DNA of 64,000 bases from Xanthomonas fragariae (GTDB lineage Bacteria; Pseudomonadota; Gammaproteobacteria; Xanthomonadales; Xanthomonadaceae). The translations under genes and the position numbers were made by a program. The notes beneath the pieces are model-generated. The model was not told the origin of the DNA, made no database searches, and saw nothing but the letters and a program-made list of their open reading frames with translations. Numbering within the stretch: the first letter of the stretch is position 1; each line of letters starts with the position of its first letter. Of the stretch, positions 6,511 through 16,347 are shown piece after piece. The DNA is taken from assembly GCF_017603965.1 (NCBI RefSeq), contig NZ_CP071955.1, forward strand, positions 4,023,489-4,087,488, in the 5' to 3' direction.

Positions 6511-8646
6511 TCAGAACAACGAACCCTGCATGGGCATGCCAGTGGATGGTTCTGTTGCTCGCATGGCGGGTGCCGCCTGCTGCTGCGCACCCAAACGCCA
6601 CGCCAGCCCCGAGATCCGCGCGGCGTGCCGTGCCAGCGCAGCGCGGATGACCGCTTCGCTGCCGGCCAGGTGCAAGGCGCGGCGGGCGCGGGTGATGCCG
6701 GTGTAGAGCAGTTCGCGGCTGAGCACGCGCGCGTCGCGGGTGGGCAGTTGCAGCCAGACTTCGTCGAATTCGCTGCCTTGGGCCTTGTGCACGGTCATGG
6801 CGAAGGCGCTTTCGTGGGCGGGTAGTGCGGCGGGGTGGAAGCCGCGCACCTGGCCGTCGCCGTCGCCTTCGAACCAGGCGACCAACGGACCTTGGGCACG
6901 GCTGTCTGTGGTTGGGTCGTGGCGGTTCGCGGTGCCGCCGGACTGGCTTGGTCCTGAAGACGGAGTTTCGTCGCTGCGCCCCGGAGAGGAACTTGCGTTG
7001 CTTCGCAAACAGATGCCGACGTCGCCGTTGAACAGGCCGTGGCGGTAGCTGTTTTCGTTGATCAGCAGCAGGCGGCCCTGGAACCAGGGCGAGGCGCCGC
7101 CGAGGCGGCGGGCGCCGGAGCCGGTTTCGGCCAGCAGCTGTTCGATGCGGGCGTTGAGGCCGCGGGCGCCTTGCGGGCCGGCGCGCACGGCGGTGAGCAG
7201 GCGCAGGCGCCCGGCGTCGCGCAGGGCGGCGGCCGGGTCGTGTGCGGCGGCCAGCGCGCGCCAGTGGGCGAGCAGTGCGTCGCGGCCTAGCGCCAGCGGG
7301 TCGTTGCCGTCTTCGTGGAAGTGCACGCCGGGCAGCTCGCCGCTGCGTAGCAGGGCCAGGGCAGTGTCGGCGTCGCCGGCGCGAATGGCGTCGGCCAGTG
7401 GGGCGAGTGCGAAGTCTTCCGCTTGGCGGTAGCCGCGCAGCAGGTGCACGCGGTGGCCGGCCAGACCGCCCGCGTGGGTGTTGGTGGGCGCGGTGTCGCA
7501 GGGCATGTTGCCGAGCAGCGGTTGCAGCGCGTCGGCGTCGTGCGGTTGCAGGGCGTCACCAGGGCCGGCGGCCTGCAGGATGGCGGCGAGCACGTCGCCG
7601 GCTTCCACAGAGGGCAGCTGGTCGGCGTCGCCGAGCAGGATCAGCTGGGTGCCATCGGCGACGGCTTCGACCAGCTTGCACATCAGCGGCAGGTCGACCA
7701 TGGAGGCTTCGTCGACGACGATCAGGTCGAACGGCAGCGGGTTGTCGGCGTTATGGCGGAAGTGCGGGGAATCCGGAATGACGCCGAGCAGGCGGTGGAG
7801 GGTGCTGGCGCCGGTGGGCAGGAGCGATTCCCAATTGGGTGGCTCGCTCTCACCGGCCCTGCGGGCCCTCTCTCCCCTGAACGGCAGAGGGGAAGGGTCC
7901 GGGGTCGGTGGGAGCTGGATGCCGTCGGCAATGGCGCGGACAACTGCAAGGCGCAGGCTTTCAGCCATGCGCTCGGCGGCGCGACCGGTGGGCGCGGCCA
8001 GGGCGATGCGCGGGGCTGGGGTGCCAATCGCATGTGCCTGGGCGATGCGCAGCAGCAGCAGGCGCGCGATGGTAGTGGTCTTGCCGGTGCCGGGGCCACC
8101 GGTGACCAGCAGCAGCGTGCGGCGCAGGGCGAGGGCTGCGGCTTGGGCTTGGCGGTCTGGGGCTTGGGAGGAGTCGGGTGCGCTGGGAAACAACTGCGCG
8201 AACAGCGGCGCTAGCGTGGCTGCGTCGAGGGGCGGGGGCGATTGGGCGGCGATGCGTTGCAGACCTAGCGCGAGGCGGCGTTCGTATTCGCGGTAGCGGC
8301 GCAGGTAGAGCAAGCCGTGTTCGAGGACCAGCGGGCAGTCGGCAGCGGCGGGGTCTTCGGGCCGCGGTTGGTCGACCCAGCGTGAGGCTGCGAGGGTGCG
8401 CTGCCAGTGGGTTGGGTCTGGAAAGGACGGGGGCACACCGTCGCGTGGGTCTAGCAGCATGGCGGCGCGGGTGGGGTCGAGCCCTGCGTGGCCGCTGGTG
8501 ACCGCAAGTGACGCTAATGCGGCACCGGCCAGGACCAGGGGGTCGGTGCTCGGGGCCAGGCGTTGCAGGCTCTGGGCGAAGGCCAGATCCAGCGTGCGCA
8601 GGGCGCCGGCCTGGTTGAGTGCAGTAAAGAGGTTCGGGTGGGTCAT
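6511..8646 (-). CDS. recD: exodeoxyribonuclease V subunit alpha (RecD)
   Basis: RecD is the fast 5'-3' helicase of RecBCD. In its 711 residues, Walker A is GGPGTGKT at 183-190, motif II is VVDEASMVDLPLM, and the C-terminal UvrD-like part has FAMTVHKAQGSEFDEVWLQL and YTGITRARRALHL. The ATG overlaps the recB stop by four bases (ATGA), so translation is probably coupled. Two stretches lack counterparts in ordinary RecD: residues about 244-273 (LPPTPDPSPLPFRGERARR..., encoded by an intergenic-type repeat) and a Ser/Gly-rich patch near SNASSSPGRSDETPSSG. Both lie between conserved motifs, so the protein may still work. A relic of its 3' end lies at 4320-4446. Confidence 0.95.
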   Translation of the reverse strand: MTHPNLFTALNQAGALRTLDLAFAQSLQRLAPSTDPLVLAGAALASLAVTSGHAGLDPTRAAMLLDPRDGVPPSFPDPTHWQRTLAASRWVDQPRPEDPAAADCPLVLEHGLLYLRRYREYERRLALGLQRIAAQSPPPLDAATLAPLFAQLFPSAPDSSQAPDRQAQAAALALRRTLLLVTGGPGTGKTTTIARLLLLRIAQAHAIGTPAPRIALAAPTGRAAERMAESLRLAVVRAIADGIQLPPTPDPSPLPFRGERARRAGESEPPNWESLLPTGASTLHRLLGVIPDSPHFRHNADNPLPFDLIVVDEASMVDLPLMCKLVEAVADGTQLILLGDADQLPSVEAGDVLAAILQAAGPGDALQPHDADALQPLLGNMPCDTAPTNTHAGGLAGHRVHLLRGYRQAEDFALAPLADAIRAGDADTALALLRSGELPGVHFHEDGNDPLALGRDALLAHWRALAAAHDPAAALRDAGRLRLLTAVRAGPQGARGLNARIEQLLAETGSGARRLGGASPWFQGRLLLINENSYRHGLFNGDVGICLRSNASSSPGRSDETPSSGPSQSGGTANRHDPTTDSRAQGPLVAWFEGDGDGQVRGFHPAALPAHESAFAMTVHKAQGSEFDEVWLQLPTRDARVLSRELLYTGITRARRALHLAGSEAVIRAALARHAARISGLAWRLGAQQQAAPAMRATEPSTGMPMQGSLF
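7841..7914. repeat. dispersed intergenic-type repeat inserted in frame within recD
   Basis: This stretch contains CCTCTCTCCCCTGAACGGC and AGAGGGGAAGGG, the C/T-rich palindromic repeat that also occurs in non-coding DNA at about 34210-34245 and, as a variant, at 35455-35527. Translated on the minus strand it gives PDPSPLPFRGERA, a signature of this repeat when read as protein. Confidence 0.7.
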
Positions 8647-11600
8647 GGGATGCGAATTGCCATGGGGGACGTGCCCTCACCACAGCTCCTCCCCCGGGGG
8701 GAGGGGGGCTCTGCCCCATCGTTAGAACGATGCTCTGTGGGCGTGCCGGCGAACAGCGCGTCCAGGGCGTCCACCAGGGCTGGGTCGAAGCGCCAGGCGT
8801 AGATGCCGGGCCCAGGCGTGCCGGAGACGGATGAGCGGGTAGCGTCCAGGCCACGGCAGAACAGGTAACGCACGCCGCCGAAGTCGCGGGCGTAGTCGTA
8901 GGACTTGCCCAGGCGGAAGCGGAGCCAGCGATGCAGGGCGAGGGTGTAGATCAGCGCCTGCAACTCGTATTCGCTGTGCGCCATGGCGCGGGCCAGGGCG
9001 TCGGCGTCGTAGCTGGGAAGACGGTTGGATTTGTAGTCGAGCACGTACCAGCGGCCGTCGACGGTGTAGGTAAGGTCGATCAGGCCGGTCATCAGGCCCT
9101 CCAAGCGGTGGCGTGCGCCAAAGGCCTGGCGGTCGCCAACCACGCCAAAGCGATGCAGCAGTGCGAGCAATGCATCGACGCGGGTAGGCCGCATGGCGAA
9201 ATGGAATTCCATTTCGTTGCGGCGCTGTGGCTCCGGCACGGCGGCCAGATGGGTGCCTTCCGGCAGGGTGACAGTGAGGGTGTGGCCGATCAGGGCGGTG
9301 AGCATGGCCAGGCCATCGTCCCATTCGTTATGGGCGTAGCCACCGCGTTGCAGGGCTTCGATGGCGGCGGCGGCCTGGCCCTGGGGTGCGGGTTGGCCTG
9401 GCTGCCAGGCATGCCAGGCGGCGAAGTCGCAGCGCTCGAACACCTCGTGCATCACCACGCCGAAACGATTGCCGGCAAAGCGCGGGTCGAAGGCGTCGGC
9501 ATCGGTGGCCACCGCTATCGCCTCGCTACTGGACGGTTCGTCGCTGCCGCCGCTGCCGACGACGGTGGCGCTGGCCATCGGGTCGGTGGCGGCGCCGGCA
9601 TCGGCGTTGGCCAATTGGGTGAAACTGTAGACCCACCACTCGGGCGCGATATGGCGCTGCGGGGTGCGGGCGGGCGGCACCTGCGCCTCGTCCGGTGGCG
9701 GCAGGCGTGGCAGGTTGGTTGGCGGCGTGGCGGTATCCACCACTACGGCGCCCTCCCCTGCAGCGCCCTGCAGCGCATCGAGTGCGCCCAGCATGCCGGA
9801 CAAGGCGGTGCGTTCGTGCTGGTGGAATGAGCCGCTAGCGATCCACAGCGCGTGCTCGGCGCGGGTCAGGCCGACGTAGAGCAGGCGTGCGTCTTCGGCG
9901 CGTTGTTCCTGCTTCCAGGCCGCTTCGGCGGCGCTCCAGGTGGGGTCGTCCTTATCTGTCTTCCAATGCAGCTGACGGCCGCGACCCGGCGCATGCACCA
10001 CGCAATGGCGGCCAGCGCCCTTATCGCTGCGGCCGATGCCGATATACGGCAAAAACACCAGCGGATATTCCAGGCCCTTGCTCTTGTGCAGGGTGACGAT
10101 CTGCACGCGGCGCGCGTCCGATTCCAGCCGCAGTTGCTGGGCTTGGTCGTTGTCGTCGGCATTGGCGATGCGCCGCGATAGCCAATCGACCAGGCCGTGC
10201 GGGCCGAGTGCGCGCGCGTTGGCTTCCTGCAGCAGTTCGGCCAGTTGCAGGTAATTGGTGAGGCGGCGTTCGCCATCGACCAATACCAGCAAGCGTTGCC
10301 CGTGCGCGGCGCCGAGGTCGCCGATCAAGGCCAGCGGGCCGCCGCGTTGCCAGCGTTCGCGCCAGTCCAGTGCCTGCCGCTGCCAGCTGCGATGACGCTC
10401 GCCGTCGTGTTCGAGTGCGGCAATGGCAATGGCGTCTTCGCCGATCAACACGGTGGCCAATGCGGCGCGCAGGCGGCTGTCGTCGCCTGGATCGAGCAAG
10501 GCCTGCAGCAGGGCCAGCAGCTCCAGCGCTTCGTCGGTGGCGAACAGGCTTTGCTTGCCGGCGGCCACGGCGGGAATGCCCACTGCACTCAGCGCTTGCT
10601 GCATGCGCGTGGCCTCGCCGTGACTGCGCACCAGCACGGCGATGTCGCCGGCCTGCACCGGGCGGCCACAGACCGTGGCGCCGCCGTCGCGGCCATCGGC
10701 CAGCCAGCCGCGAATCGCCGCAACGCAGGCGGCGGTGGCCAGCTCGCGGGCGCGACCGGCGCTCCAGGGTTTGGGCTTGCCTGCTTGCTTGTTCTTCGCC
10801 GCTGGCGCGGCAGGCGGCGGTGGTTCGGGCGCGCGCCACAACGTCAATGCCGGGGCGGTGGCGCCTTCGCGTTGCAGGTCGGTGTCCAGCCGCTTGGTAC
10901 CAGCCTGCACCGGGTGGAAAGCGATGCCGTCGGTGAGGAAGGCGTCGGTGAAGCCGGCCTGCGCGTACAGCGCGTCGATGGCCGCCAACACGCCTGGGCG
11001 CGAGCGGAAATTATGGCTCAGCGGCGGGGCAAGTTCAGCGGTGACCGCGGCATCCAGATACGCGCGCACGTCGCCGCCGCGGAAGCCGTAGATGGCCTGC
11101 TTGGGGTCGCCGATCAAAAACAGCGCCGGCGCAAGTTCGGCCGCGCGTGCGAGTGGGCCTTCGCCGAACACGTTGGAGAAGATCGACCACTGGCGGTCGT
11201 CGGTGTCCTGGAATTCGTCCACCAACGCGATGGCGTATTGCGCGCGCAGGCGTTTGACCAGTCCGTCGGCCTGCGCGCCTTGCAATGCCTGTGCGACGCC
11301 ATCGACCAGATCGTCATAGGTTTGCACGCGGCGCTGGCGCTTGAGCAAAGCGAGCCGTGCGATGGCGTCGTCGCGCAGGGCGTGCAGCAGGCGGATGCGG
11401 CGGCGGGTGCGCCATTCTTCGACGCGTGCCAGCGCGGTGAGATAGCTGTCTATCTCGTGGCTCATCGGCGAGGCCGGTGTGCGGTCGACGAACTTCTTGT
11501 TGGTGCCCGATGCAAGTTCCGCAGCGGTCAACTTGAGCAACTTGGCATGGGGCGCGGTGCTGATCGATGGCGCGGCGGCGAAACGTTCGAACCAATGCCA

Positions 11601-12542
11601 CAACGATGCCAACCAGTCGGGCTTATAGCTGCCCTTGCTCAAGATGCCGCCATCGATGGCGGACATGATGGCTTCGAAGAAGGCGGTGCCGTGGGCCTGG
11701 AACGCGGCGGCCAATGCGGCGCTGGCGTCTTGCACGGCCTGTAGCAGCGCGGCGGAATTGTCGGTAGTCGTTGCCACCTCCGGCAACAGCGTTGGATGAC
11801 GCACCAGCGCGCGCAGATCGCTGGCCAATGCCTCGGGGCCGCCCGACCACAGCGCGATCAGGTCTTCGGCCATCACCGCATCGGCGGCACGCTGGCGCCA
11901 CAAATCGGCGGCGACTTCGCCCAGCAATTCGCGGTCGTTGGCGAGCAGTTGCGGTGCGGCGAAGGCCTGGCCGCTTTCCAGCGCATGTTCGCGCAGCACG
12001 CGCGCGCAGAAGCCGTGGATGGTGAAGACCGCAGCCAGGTCGATTTCCTCCACCGCCTGCTGCAGGCGGCGGCGCAACGCAGCAGGGGTTTCGGTGCCGG
12101 TGGCCAGATGCGCGGCGAGGATGCTGCGGGTGAGGAGGGCGTCTGGCGGTTCGTGTAGGAGCGGACCCGGCCGCGACGGGTTGTCGGCAAGGTCGGTCGC
12201 GACCGAAGCCACGCCTACAGAGGGCGATGAAGTGTCGGTCGCCTGCGCTGTGGTCAGTTCGGTCGCGGCCGAAGCCGCTCCTACAACAGCCGACTGGTCA
12301 TCCGGCACCAACGTTGCGGCCAGGACGAGGCGCTCGCGGATACGGCGACGCAATTGCTGCGTTGCGGCGTCGGTAAAAGTGACCGCGAGAATCTGGTCGA
12401 TGCGCAGACCGCGCTCGACCAACAGCCGGGTGAAAAGCGTGGCCAGGGTGAAGGTCTTGCCGGTGCCGGCGCTGGCCTGGATCAGGCGCACGCCGTGCAG
12501 CGGCAAGTGCACGTACGGGTCGGTGACGGGCATGGCGCTCAT
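8643..12542 (-). CDS. recB: exodeoxyribonuclease V subunit beta (RecB)
   Basis: RecB is the 3'-5' helicase and nuclease of RecBCD. In its 1299 residues, Walker A is ASAGTGKT (about 23-30), and motif AAVFTIHGFCARVLREHA, motif II VDEFQDTD and RVQIVTLHKSKGLEYPLVFLP follow. The C-terminal nuclease contains GLIDLTYTVDGRWYVLDYKS with the catalytic Asp-Asp-Lys triad. Residues about 83-132 are encoded by three copies of a REP-like repeat, and the last ~20 residues (PPSPRGRSCGEGTSP) by another repeat. The start overlaps the recC stop by four bases. Confidence 0.95.
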   Translation of the reverse strand: MSAMPVTDPYVHLPLHGVRLIQASAGTGKTFTLATLFTRLLVERGLRIDQILAVTFTDAATQQLRRRIRERLVLAATLVPDDQSAVVGAASAATELTTAQATDTSSPSVGVASVATDLADNPSRPGPLLHEPPDALLTRSILAAHLATGTETPAALRRRLQQAVEEIDLAAVFTIHGFCARVLREHALESGQAFAAPQLLANDRELLGEVAADLWRQRAADAVMAEDLIALWSGGPEALASDLRALVRHPTLLPEVATTTDNSAALLQAVQDASAALAAAFQAHGTAFFEAIMSAIDGGILSKGSYKPDWLASLWHWFERFAAAPSISTAPHAKLLKLTAAELASGTNKKFVDRTPASPMSHEIDSYLTALARVEEWRTRRRIRLLHALRDDAIARLALLKRQRRVQTYDDLVDGVAQALQGAQADGLVKRLRAQYAIALVDEFQDTDDRQWSIFSNVFGEGPLARAAELAPALFLIGDPKQAIYGFRGGDVRAYLDAAVTAELAPPLSHNFRSRPGVLAAIDALYAQAGFTDAFLTDGIAFHPVQAGTKRLDTDLQREGATAPALTLWRAPEPPPPAAPAAKNKQAGKPKPWSAGRARELATAACVAAIRGWLADGRDGGATVCGRPVQAGDIAVLVRSHGEATRMQQALSAVGIPAVAAGKQSLFATDEALELLALLQALLDPGDDSRLRAALATVLIGEDAIAIAALEHDGERHRSWQRQALDWRERWQRGGPLALIGDLGAAHGQRLLVLVDGERRLTNYLQLAELLQEANARALGPHGLVDWLSRRIANADDNDQAQQLRLESDARRVQIVTLHKSKGLEYPLVFLPYIGIGRSDKGAGRHCVVHAPGRGRQLHWKTDKDDPTWSAAEAAWKQEQRAEDARLLYVGLTRAEHALWIASGSFHQHERTALSGMLGALDALQGAAGEGAVVVDTATPPTNLPRLPPPDEAQVPPARTPQRHIAPEWWVYSFTQLANADAGAATDPMASATVVGSGGSDEPSSSEAIAVATDADAFDPRFAGNRFGVVMHEVFERCDFAAWHAWQPGQPAPQGQAAAAIEALQRGGYAHNEWDDGLAMLTALIGHTLTVTLPEGTHLAAVPEPQRRNEMEFHFAMRPTRVDALLALLHRFGVVGDRQAFGARHRLEGLMTGLIDLTYTVDGRWYVLDYKSNRLPSYDADALARAMAHSEYELQALIYTLALHRWLRFRLGKSYDYARDFGGVRYLFCRGLDATRSSVSGTPGPGIYAWRFDPALVDALDALFAGTPTEHRSNDGAEPPSPRGRSCGEGTSPMAIRIP
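8655..8722. repeat. C/G-rich repeat encoding the RecB C-terminal tail
   Basis: The stretch includes CCCTCACCACAGCTCCTCC and CCCGGGGGGAGGGG, a palindromic variant of the dispersed intergenic repeat seen at 34210-34245. It supplies the RecB extension after the normal end of the nuclease domain and abuts the recB stop/recD start. Confidence 0.55.
12154..12285. repeat. cluster of three REP-like units inside recB
   Basis: TGTAGGAGCGGACCCGGCC at 12154 runs forward; two inverted copies ending GAAGCCACGCCTACA (to 12219) and GAAGCCGCTCCTACA (to 12285) run the other way. The GTAGGAGCGGCTTCGGCCGC unit is the GTAG-headed REP/SMAG-type repeat of Stenotrophomonas, Xanthomonas and Pseudomonas, normally intergenic. 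Here the cluster stays in frame and adds about 45 residues to RecB. Confidence 0.75.
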
Positions 12543-15500
12543 TCGGCGTCTTCCTGCGCGCCGTGCCAGTGTCGCCAGCTGTCGATCAAACGCTCCGGGT
12601 CGAGCGCAGCATCGGTGTTACCGCGCTCGAGCAGGTCGTACACGCGATGGCTGGTGGTGGCGAACTCGGCGAAACGCTGCGCGTCGGCGAACGGGTCGCG
12701 GCCACGGTTGACCAGGCGCAGTTCCGGGCTGTGCGATTCGCTCCAGCCGAAGCTGGATTGCCACTGCCCGGCAGCGTCCTTGATGGCCTTGTCCAGGTCG
12801 TCGCTGCGCGCGGCCTGGTGATACTTCCAACTGCTGTACGGCGCGAAGGCCAGCGGCGTCTGCAGGCCATGCCGATACAGCCGCAACAGCTCGGCCAATG
12901 CGGTTTGCGCCTGCGTCTGCGACAGCGGTTCGGTATCCATGGGATGCGGGCCCAGGCCGTCGTCGTGTTCGAAGAAACGCACATACGGCACGTGCTTGCC
13001 GGCGGCGCGCAGCAGCAGCCATTCCAGGCCGTGGCGAATCGCACTGCGGCCGCTGGGCGGGCCGACTTGCACGCGCCCTACTCCGCTGGCATACCAACCG
13101 GGCACGCGACCGTGCATATCAATGCCATCGATCTGCACTTGCAGCCGGCGCGACTCGGCCGATGCCTCGCCACGCCACTGCCGGAACGCGTCGGCATACG
13201 GGCGCAGTTGCGCCACACGCTCATCGAGTTGGCGACGTCCCAACGGGCCGGAAGGCAGCATCGCGCGGGCACGCAGGCGCTCGTACAGGCGGTCGGTGTC
13301 GCCGGCCAACGCGGCGTCGAGAACATGCTGCTGCAAACCGTAGTGATCCAGTCCGCGCGTGGAGGCGAGCAACGGTTCGAGGTCGCTGTCTTCGCCGGCC
13401 GGATCGGGCAAGCGCATGCCCAAGCGATGACGCAGAAACTGCCCGGCCGGGTCGGCAAACAAGCGGCGCAGATCGTCGATGGACACGCTGGTGGGCAACG
13501 CACTCTCATCGGCCGGCATCGCACCGGCCACCCACGGCGCGAGCGGCTGCCGCTGGCCGACCAAACTGTCCACCGCCGGCCGCCATTGACGGCGATAACT
13601 GAAGCGACGCGGGTCGGCGCCGTCTTCGCCCAGCGCACCGAACGCGGCGGCGGCGAATGGTTGCAACGGGTGACGCACCACCAGCGTGTCGATCGCATCG
13701 GGGGCGGCATGATACTGCGCGGCGCTCGCCAACAATTCACTGACCAACACGGAAGGTTCGCGCGCGCTGCCATCGCGCGCATCGGCGCCGAGATAGCTCA
13801 GGTAAAACACCTCTTGCGCGGAGGCGAACAACTGCAGAAACAGAAACCGGTCGTCCTCGCGCGTGGAGCGGTCGCCATGCCGGCGACGCTCTGTGCCCAG
13901 TTCTGCGGTGAGGCGATTGAGCCCGGCGGCCGGGTCGCGACGCGGGAAATCGCCATCGTTCATGCCGAGCAGGCAGATCACGCGGAACGGCAGCAAGCGC
14001 ATCGGCACCATGCGGCCGAAACTGATGCCGCCGGTGAGCAGCGGCGCGCGCGTATCCGACTCGCCCAGCATCGCGGCAAAATGCGCACGCACAACCTCGG
14101 CCGGCACGGTGCCGGCGTACTCGGCGCGCACCGCATCGCGGGCGAATTGGTCGATCAATCTGCGCAGCCGATCCAGCGCGCGCTGTGCACGCGGTGCCGA
14201 TGGCGTGGTCGGGATCAGTGCCTCCAACAGACCGAGCAGACGCTCGCGCCATTGAACCGGCGTCATCGCTTCGGCCAGCATCGACTGATGGCGTTCGAGC
14301 ACGCGCAGCAGCCGCAGCAGCGTGTCGAGCGCCGCCAGCGCGCTGCCTTCCAACTGCGGCCATGGCGCCACGCCATCGATGTCGTCATCGGCGCCGCTAG
14401 CGTGGCCGAGCAGCAGCCGGTCCAGCGCGAATCGCCAGGTATAGGCGTCGTCGCCCGGTGCCTGCAATTGACGCCGATGCGCCGCGTCCAGCCCCCAGCG
14501 CGCACCAGCCGCGTGCAACCAGCCACGCAGACGTTCCAACCCGGTTTCATCCAGGCCGGCAGCTTCGGCAATCGGCGCGCTGGCGAGCAGGTCGAGAATT
14601 TCGTGCAGGCCGAAGCGTGCGATCGGCAAACCGAGCAGGGTCAAAAACACCTCGGCCAGCGGCTCGCTCGCCAACGGGCTGGCATCGGCCAATGCATAGG
14701 GCAGCGCGTCGTCGTTGCCGTGGCTGCCGAACACCGCGTCCAGATAGGGCGCATACGGGTCGATATCCGGCGACAGCACCGCGATTTCGCGCGGTTGCAG
14801 CAGCGGGTCGAAGCGCGGGTCGTCGAGCAGGGCGCGCAGTTGGTCGTGCAGCACCTGCAACTCGCGCAACCGGGTATGGCAGGCGTGCAGCTGCAGGCTG
14901 GGGTCGTGCAGATTCACTGCCGGCAACAATGCAGGCACGCCCGGCGCGCGACGATGGAACAAGTCGCTCTGCATGCGCCGTAACAGGCTGTCGCCCAGGC
15001 CACCAGCGGCAAGCGCGCGGCGGCCGGATTCGAGCGGGTCGGCGTAGGCGGCGATTTCGGCTAGCGGATGCACCACCTCGTAGTCGCCGACCAGCGCCAT
15101 GAAGTCGCGCCCGGCCGCACCCCAGGCCTGCAGTAACGGGTTTTCCTGCACCTGCTCGGCAAACAGCTGCACCGCCCCATCCTCGCGACGGCGCTGCCAC
15201 AGGGTCTGCAGATCGCCCCAATAGCCTTGAGTCGGCGTAGGCAGATAGAAATGCAGCGTGCCCACGCGCGCCTGCGTGGCCAGCACGCGCAGCACGTCGG
15301 GCGAAATATTGAGAATGGCGAAGGCGAACAAGCGCTTCGGCAAGCCCTGCGGTAGCGGACCATCCGGGCGCGCGTAGCGATTCAGATACTGGCCGATGCG
15401 GCGCGCACGGTACTGACGACCGGAAGCGACCTTGCGCCACAGCCGAGCCTGCGGATCATCGGGATCGGCGCCGCTTTCCCAGCGCAGCAACCAGTCGCGT

Positions 15501-15955
15501 CGCCACGCCTGGTACTTCTCGAACACGCTGCCCAGCTCGCCGGCCAGTGCCCATGGCTTGAGCGCATCGCCATCGGCCAGATAAGCGGCCAGCGGCGCCA
15601 ATGCGGCATCGCTGCCCAGATCGGCCTGCAGCGCCTCGTACAAGCGCCACTGCGTGGTCACCATGTCCAGATCGTCCTCGGCCGGACCGAGATTGGACTC
15701 CAGCGCGCGCGCGACGCATTCGCCGGGGGTGAGGAATTCCAGATTCGCCGCAACTCCGTGCTCGGCCGCCAGCGTGGATTGCAGCCAGCGCCGCATCGCT
15801 ACCTGCGGGATCAGCACCACCTCCGGCTGCAGCAACGGCTGCTCCGGCACCGGGCGGCGCAGCTCTTCGGCGAGCAAGGCAGCAAGCGTATCCAGCGCGT
15901 TGGAAGGATAGAGACGAAAATCGGGCGCGGAAGTGGTGTGCATGCTTGCATGCAT
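12539..15955 (-). CDS. recC: exodeoxyribonuclease V subunit gamma (RecC)
   Basis: RecC is the chi-recognition and scaffold subunit. The protein (about 1138 residues from ATG 15955; in-frame starts also at 15991 and 15943) shows the RecC opening FRLYPSNALDTLAALLAEEL and QPEVVLIPQVAMRRWLQ, then ANLEFLTPGECVARALE, VICLLGMNDGDFPRRDPAAGLN and the C-terminal nuclease-like remnant. It is the first gene of recC-recB-recD, joined to recB by an ATGA overlap. Codon use matches the rest of the operon. Confidence 0.94.
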   Translation of the reverse strand: MHASMHTTSAPDFRLYPSNALDTLAALLAEELRRPVPEQPLLQPEVVLIPQVAMRRWLQSTLAAEHGVAANLEFLTPGECVARALESNLGPAEDDLDMVTTQWRLYEALQADLGSDAALAPLAAYLADGDALKPWALAGELGSVFEKYQAWRRDWLLRWESGADPDDPQARLWRKVASGRQYRARRIGQYLNRYARPDGPLPQGLPKRLFAFAILNISPDVLRVLATQARVGTLHFYLPTPTQGYWGDLQTLWQRRREDGAVQLFAEQVQENPLLQAWGAAGRDFMALVGDYEVVHPLAEIAAYADPLESGRRALAAGGLGDSLLRRMQSDLFHRRAPGVPALLPAVNLHDPSLQLHACHTRLRELQVLHDQLRALLDDPRFDPLLQPREIAVLSPDIDPYAPYLDAVFGSHGNDDALPYALADASPLASEPLAEVFLTLLGLPIARFGLHEILDLLASAPIAEAAGLDETGLERLRGWLHAAGARWGLDAAHRRQLQAPGDDAYTWRFALDRLLLGHASGADDDIDGVAPWPQLEGSALAALDTLLRLLRVLERHQSMLAEAMTPVQWRERLLGLLEALIPTTPSAPRAQRALDRLRRLIDQFARDAVRAEYAGTVPAEVVRAHFAAMLGESDTRAPLLTGGISFGRMVPMRLLPFRVICLLGMNDGDFPRRDPAAGLNRLTAELGTERRRHGDRSTREDDRFLFLQLFASAQEVFYLSYLGADARDGSAREPSVLVSELLASAAQYHAAPDAIDTLVVRHPLQPFAAAAFGALGEDGADPRRFSYRRQWRPAVDSLVGQRQPLAPWVAGAMPADESALPTSVSIDDLRRLFADPAGQFLRHRLGMRLPDPAGEDSDLEPLLASTRGLDHYGLQQHVLDAALAGDTDRLYERLRARAMLPSGPLGRRQLDERVAQLRPYADAFRQWRGEASAESRRLQVQIDGIDMHGRVPGWYASGVGRVQVGPPSGRSAIRHGLEWLLLRAAGKHVPYVRFFEHDDGLGPHPMDTEPLSQTQAQTALAELLRLYRHGLQTPLAFAPYSSWKYHQAARSDDLDKAIKDAAGQWQSSFGWSESHSPELRLVNRGRDPFADAQRFAEFATTSHRVYDLLERGNTDAALDPERLIDSWRHWHGAQEDAE

Positions 15956-16347
15956 TGTGCCGGATTGAGCACGGCGCACGACGCATTGCATATTTGGTGG
16001 ACAGCGGACGCGCTTCCATCAACACGAAGGGGATGTCACCGTCATTACATTACCGCCGAAAACCTAGCGTTGACCCTGCCCGCCAAGTACCCCAGGGCCA
16101 GTACCCCCGGTCCATGATATTAAGAGCGGCATGTAGGCTCGATCATCTGTTTCTGGCGTATCTGCCACAACACCGCCGCGCTTGAACATTGTCCAGCCTC
16201 ATGCATGAGACGCCCTGCTGCAAGATCGACCACCGTCGGCAGTGAGCCAGGGACTGATGGCATGCGACAATACTGCACGCGCCGGTTCGGTTATATTCAG
16301 CGGTGTGCCAGCTACTCTATGACGTTGCAATTCTGTTAAAGGCCTCG
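15956..16347. other. divergent intergenic region recC / mlaF
   Basis: About 390 bases with no supported gene; it must carry promoters for recCBD (leftward) and mla (rightward). TTATATTCAG near 16291-16300 could be a -10 element for mla. An in-frame GTG at 16303 upstream of mlaF is present but not preferred. Confidence 0.4.

Noticed and set aside
10197..11744. 515-codon plus-strand frame opposite recB
   Set aside because: Antisense shadow of RecB helicase motifs with no independent start context or domain.
12563..14983. 806-codon plus-strand frame opposite recC
   Set aside because: It is antisense to a clear RecC frame, has no family motifs and reflects high-GC third-position bias.
16120..16140. 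TTAAGAGCGGC near 16121 as a fourth MITE end
   Set aside because: Only about 8 bases match the terminus; the following TAACAAAAC and a second end are missing.
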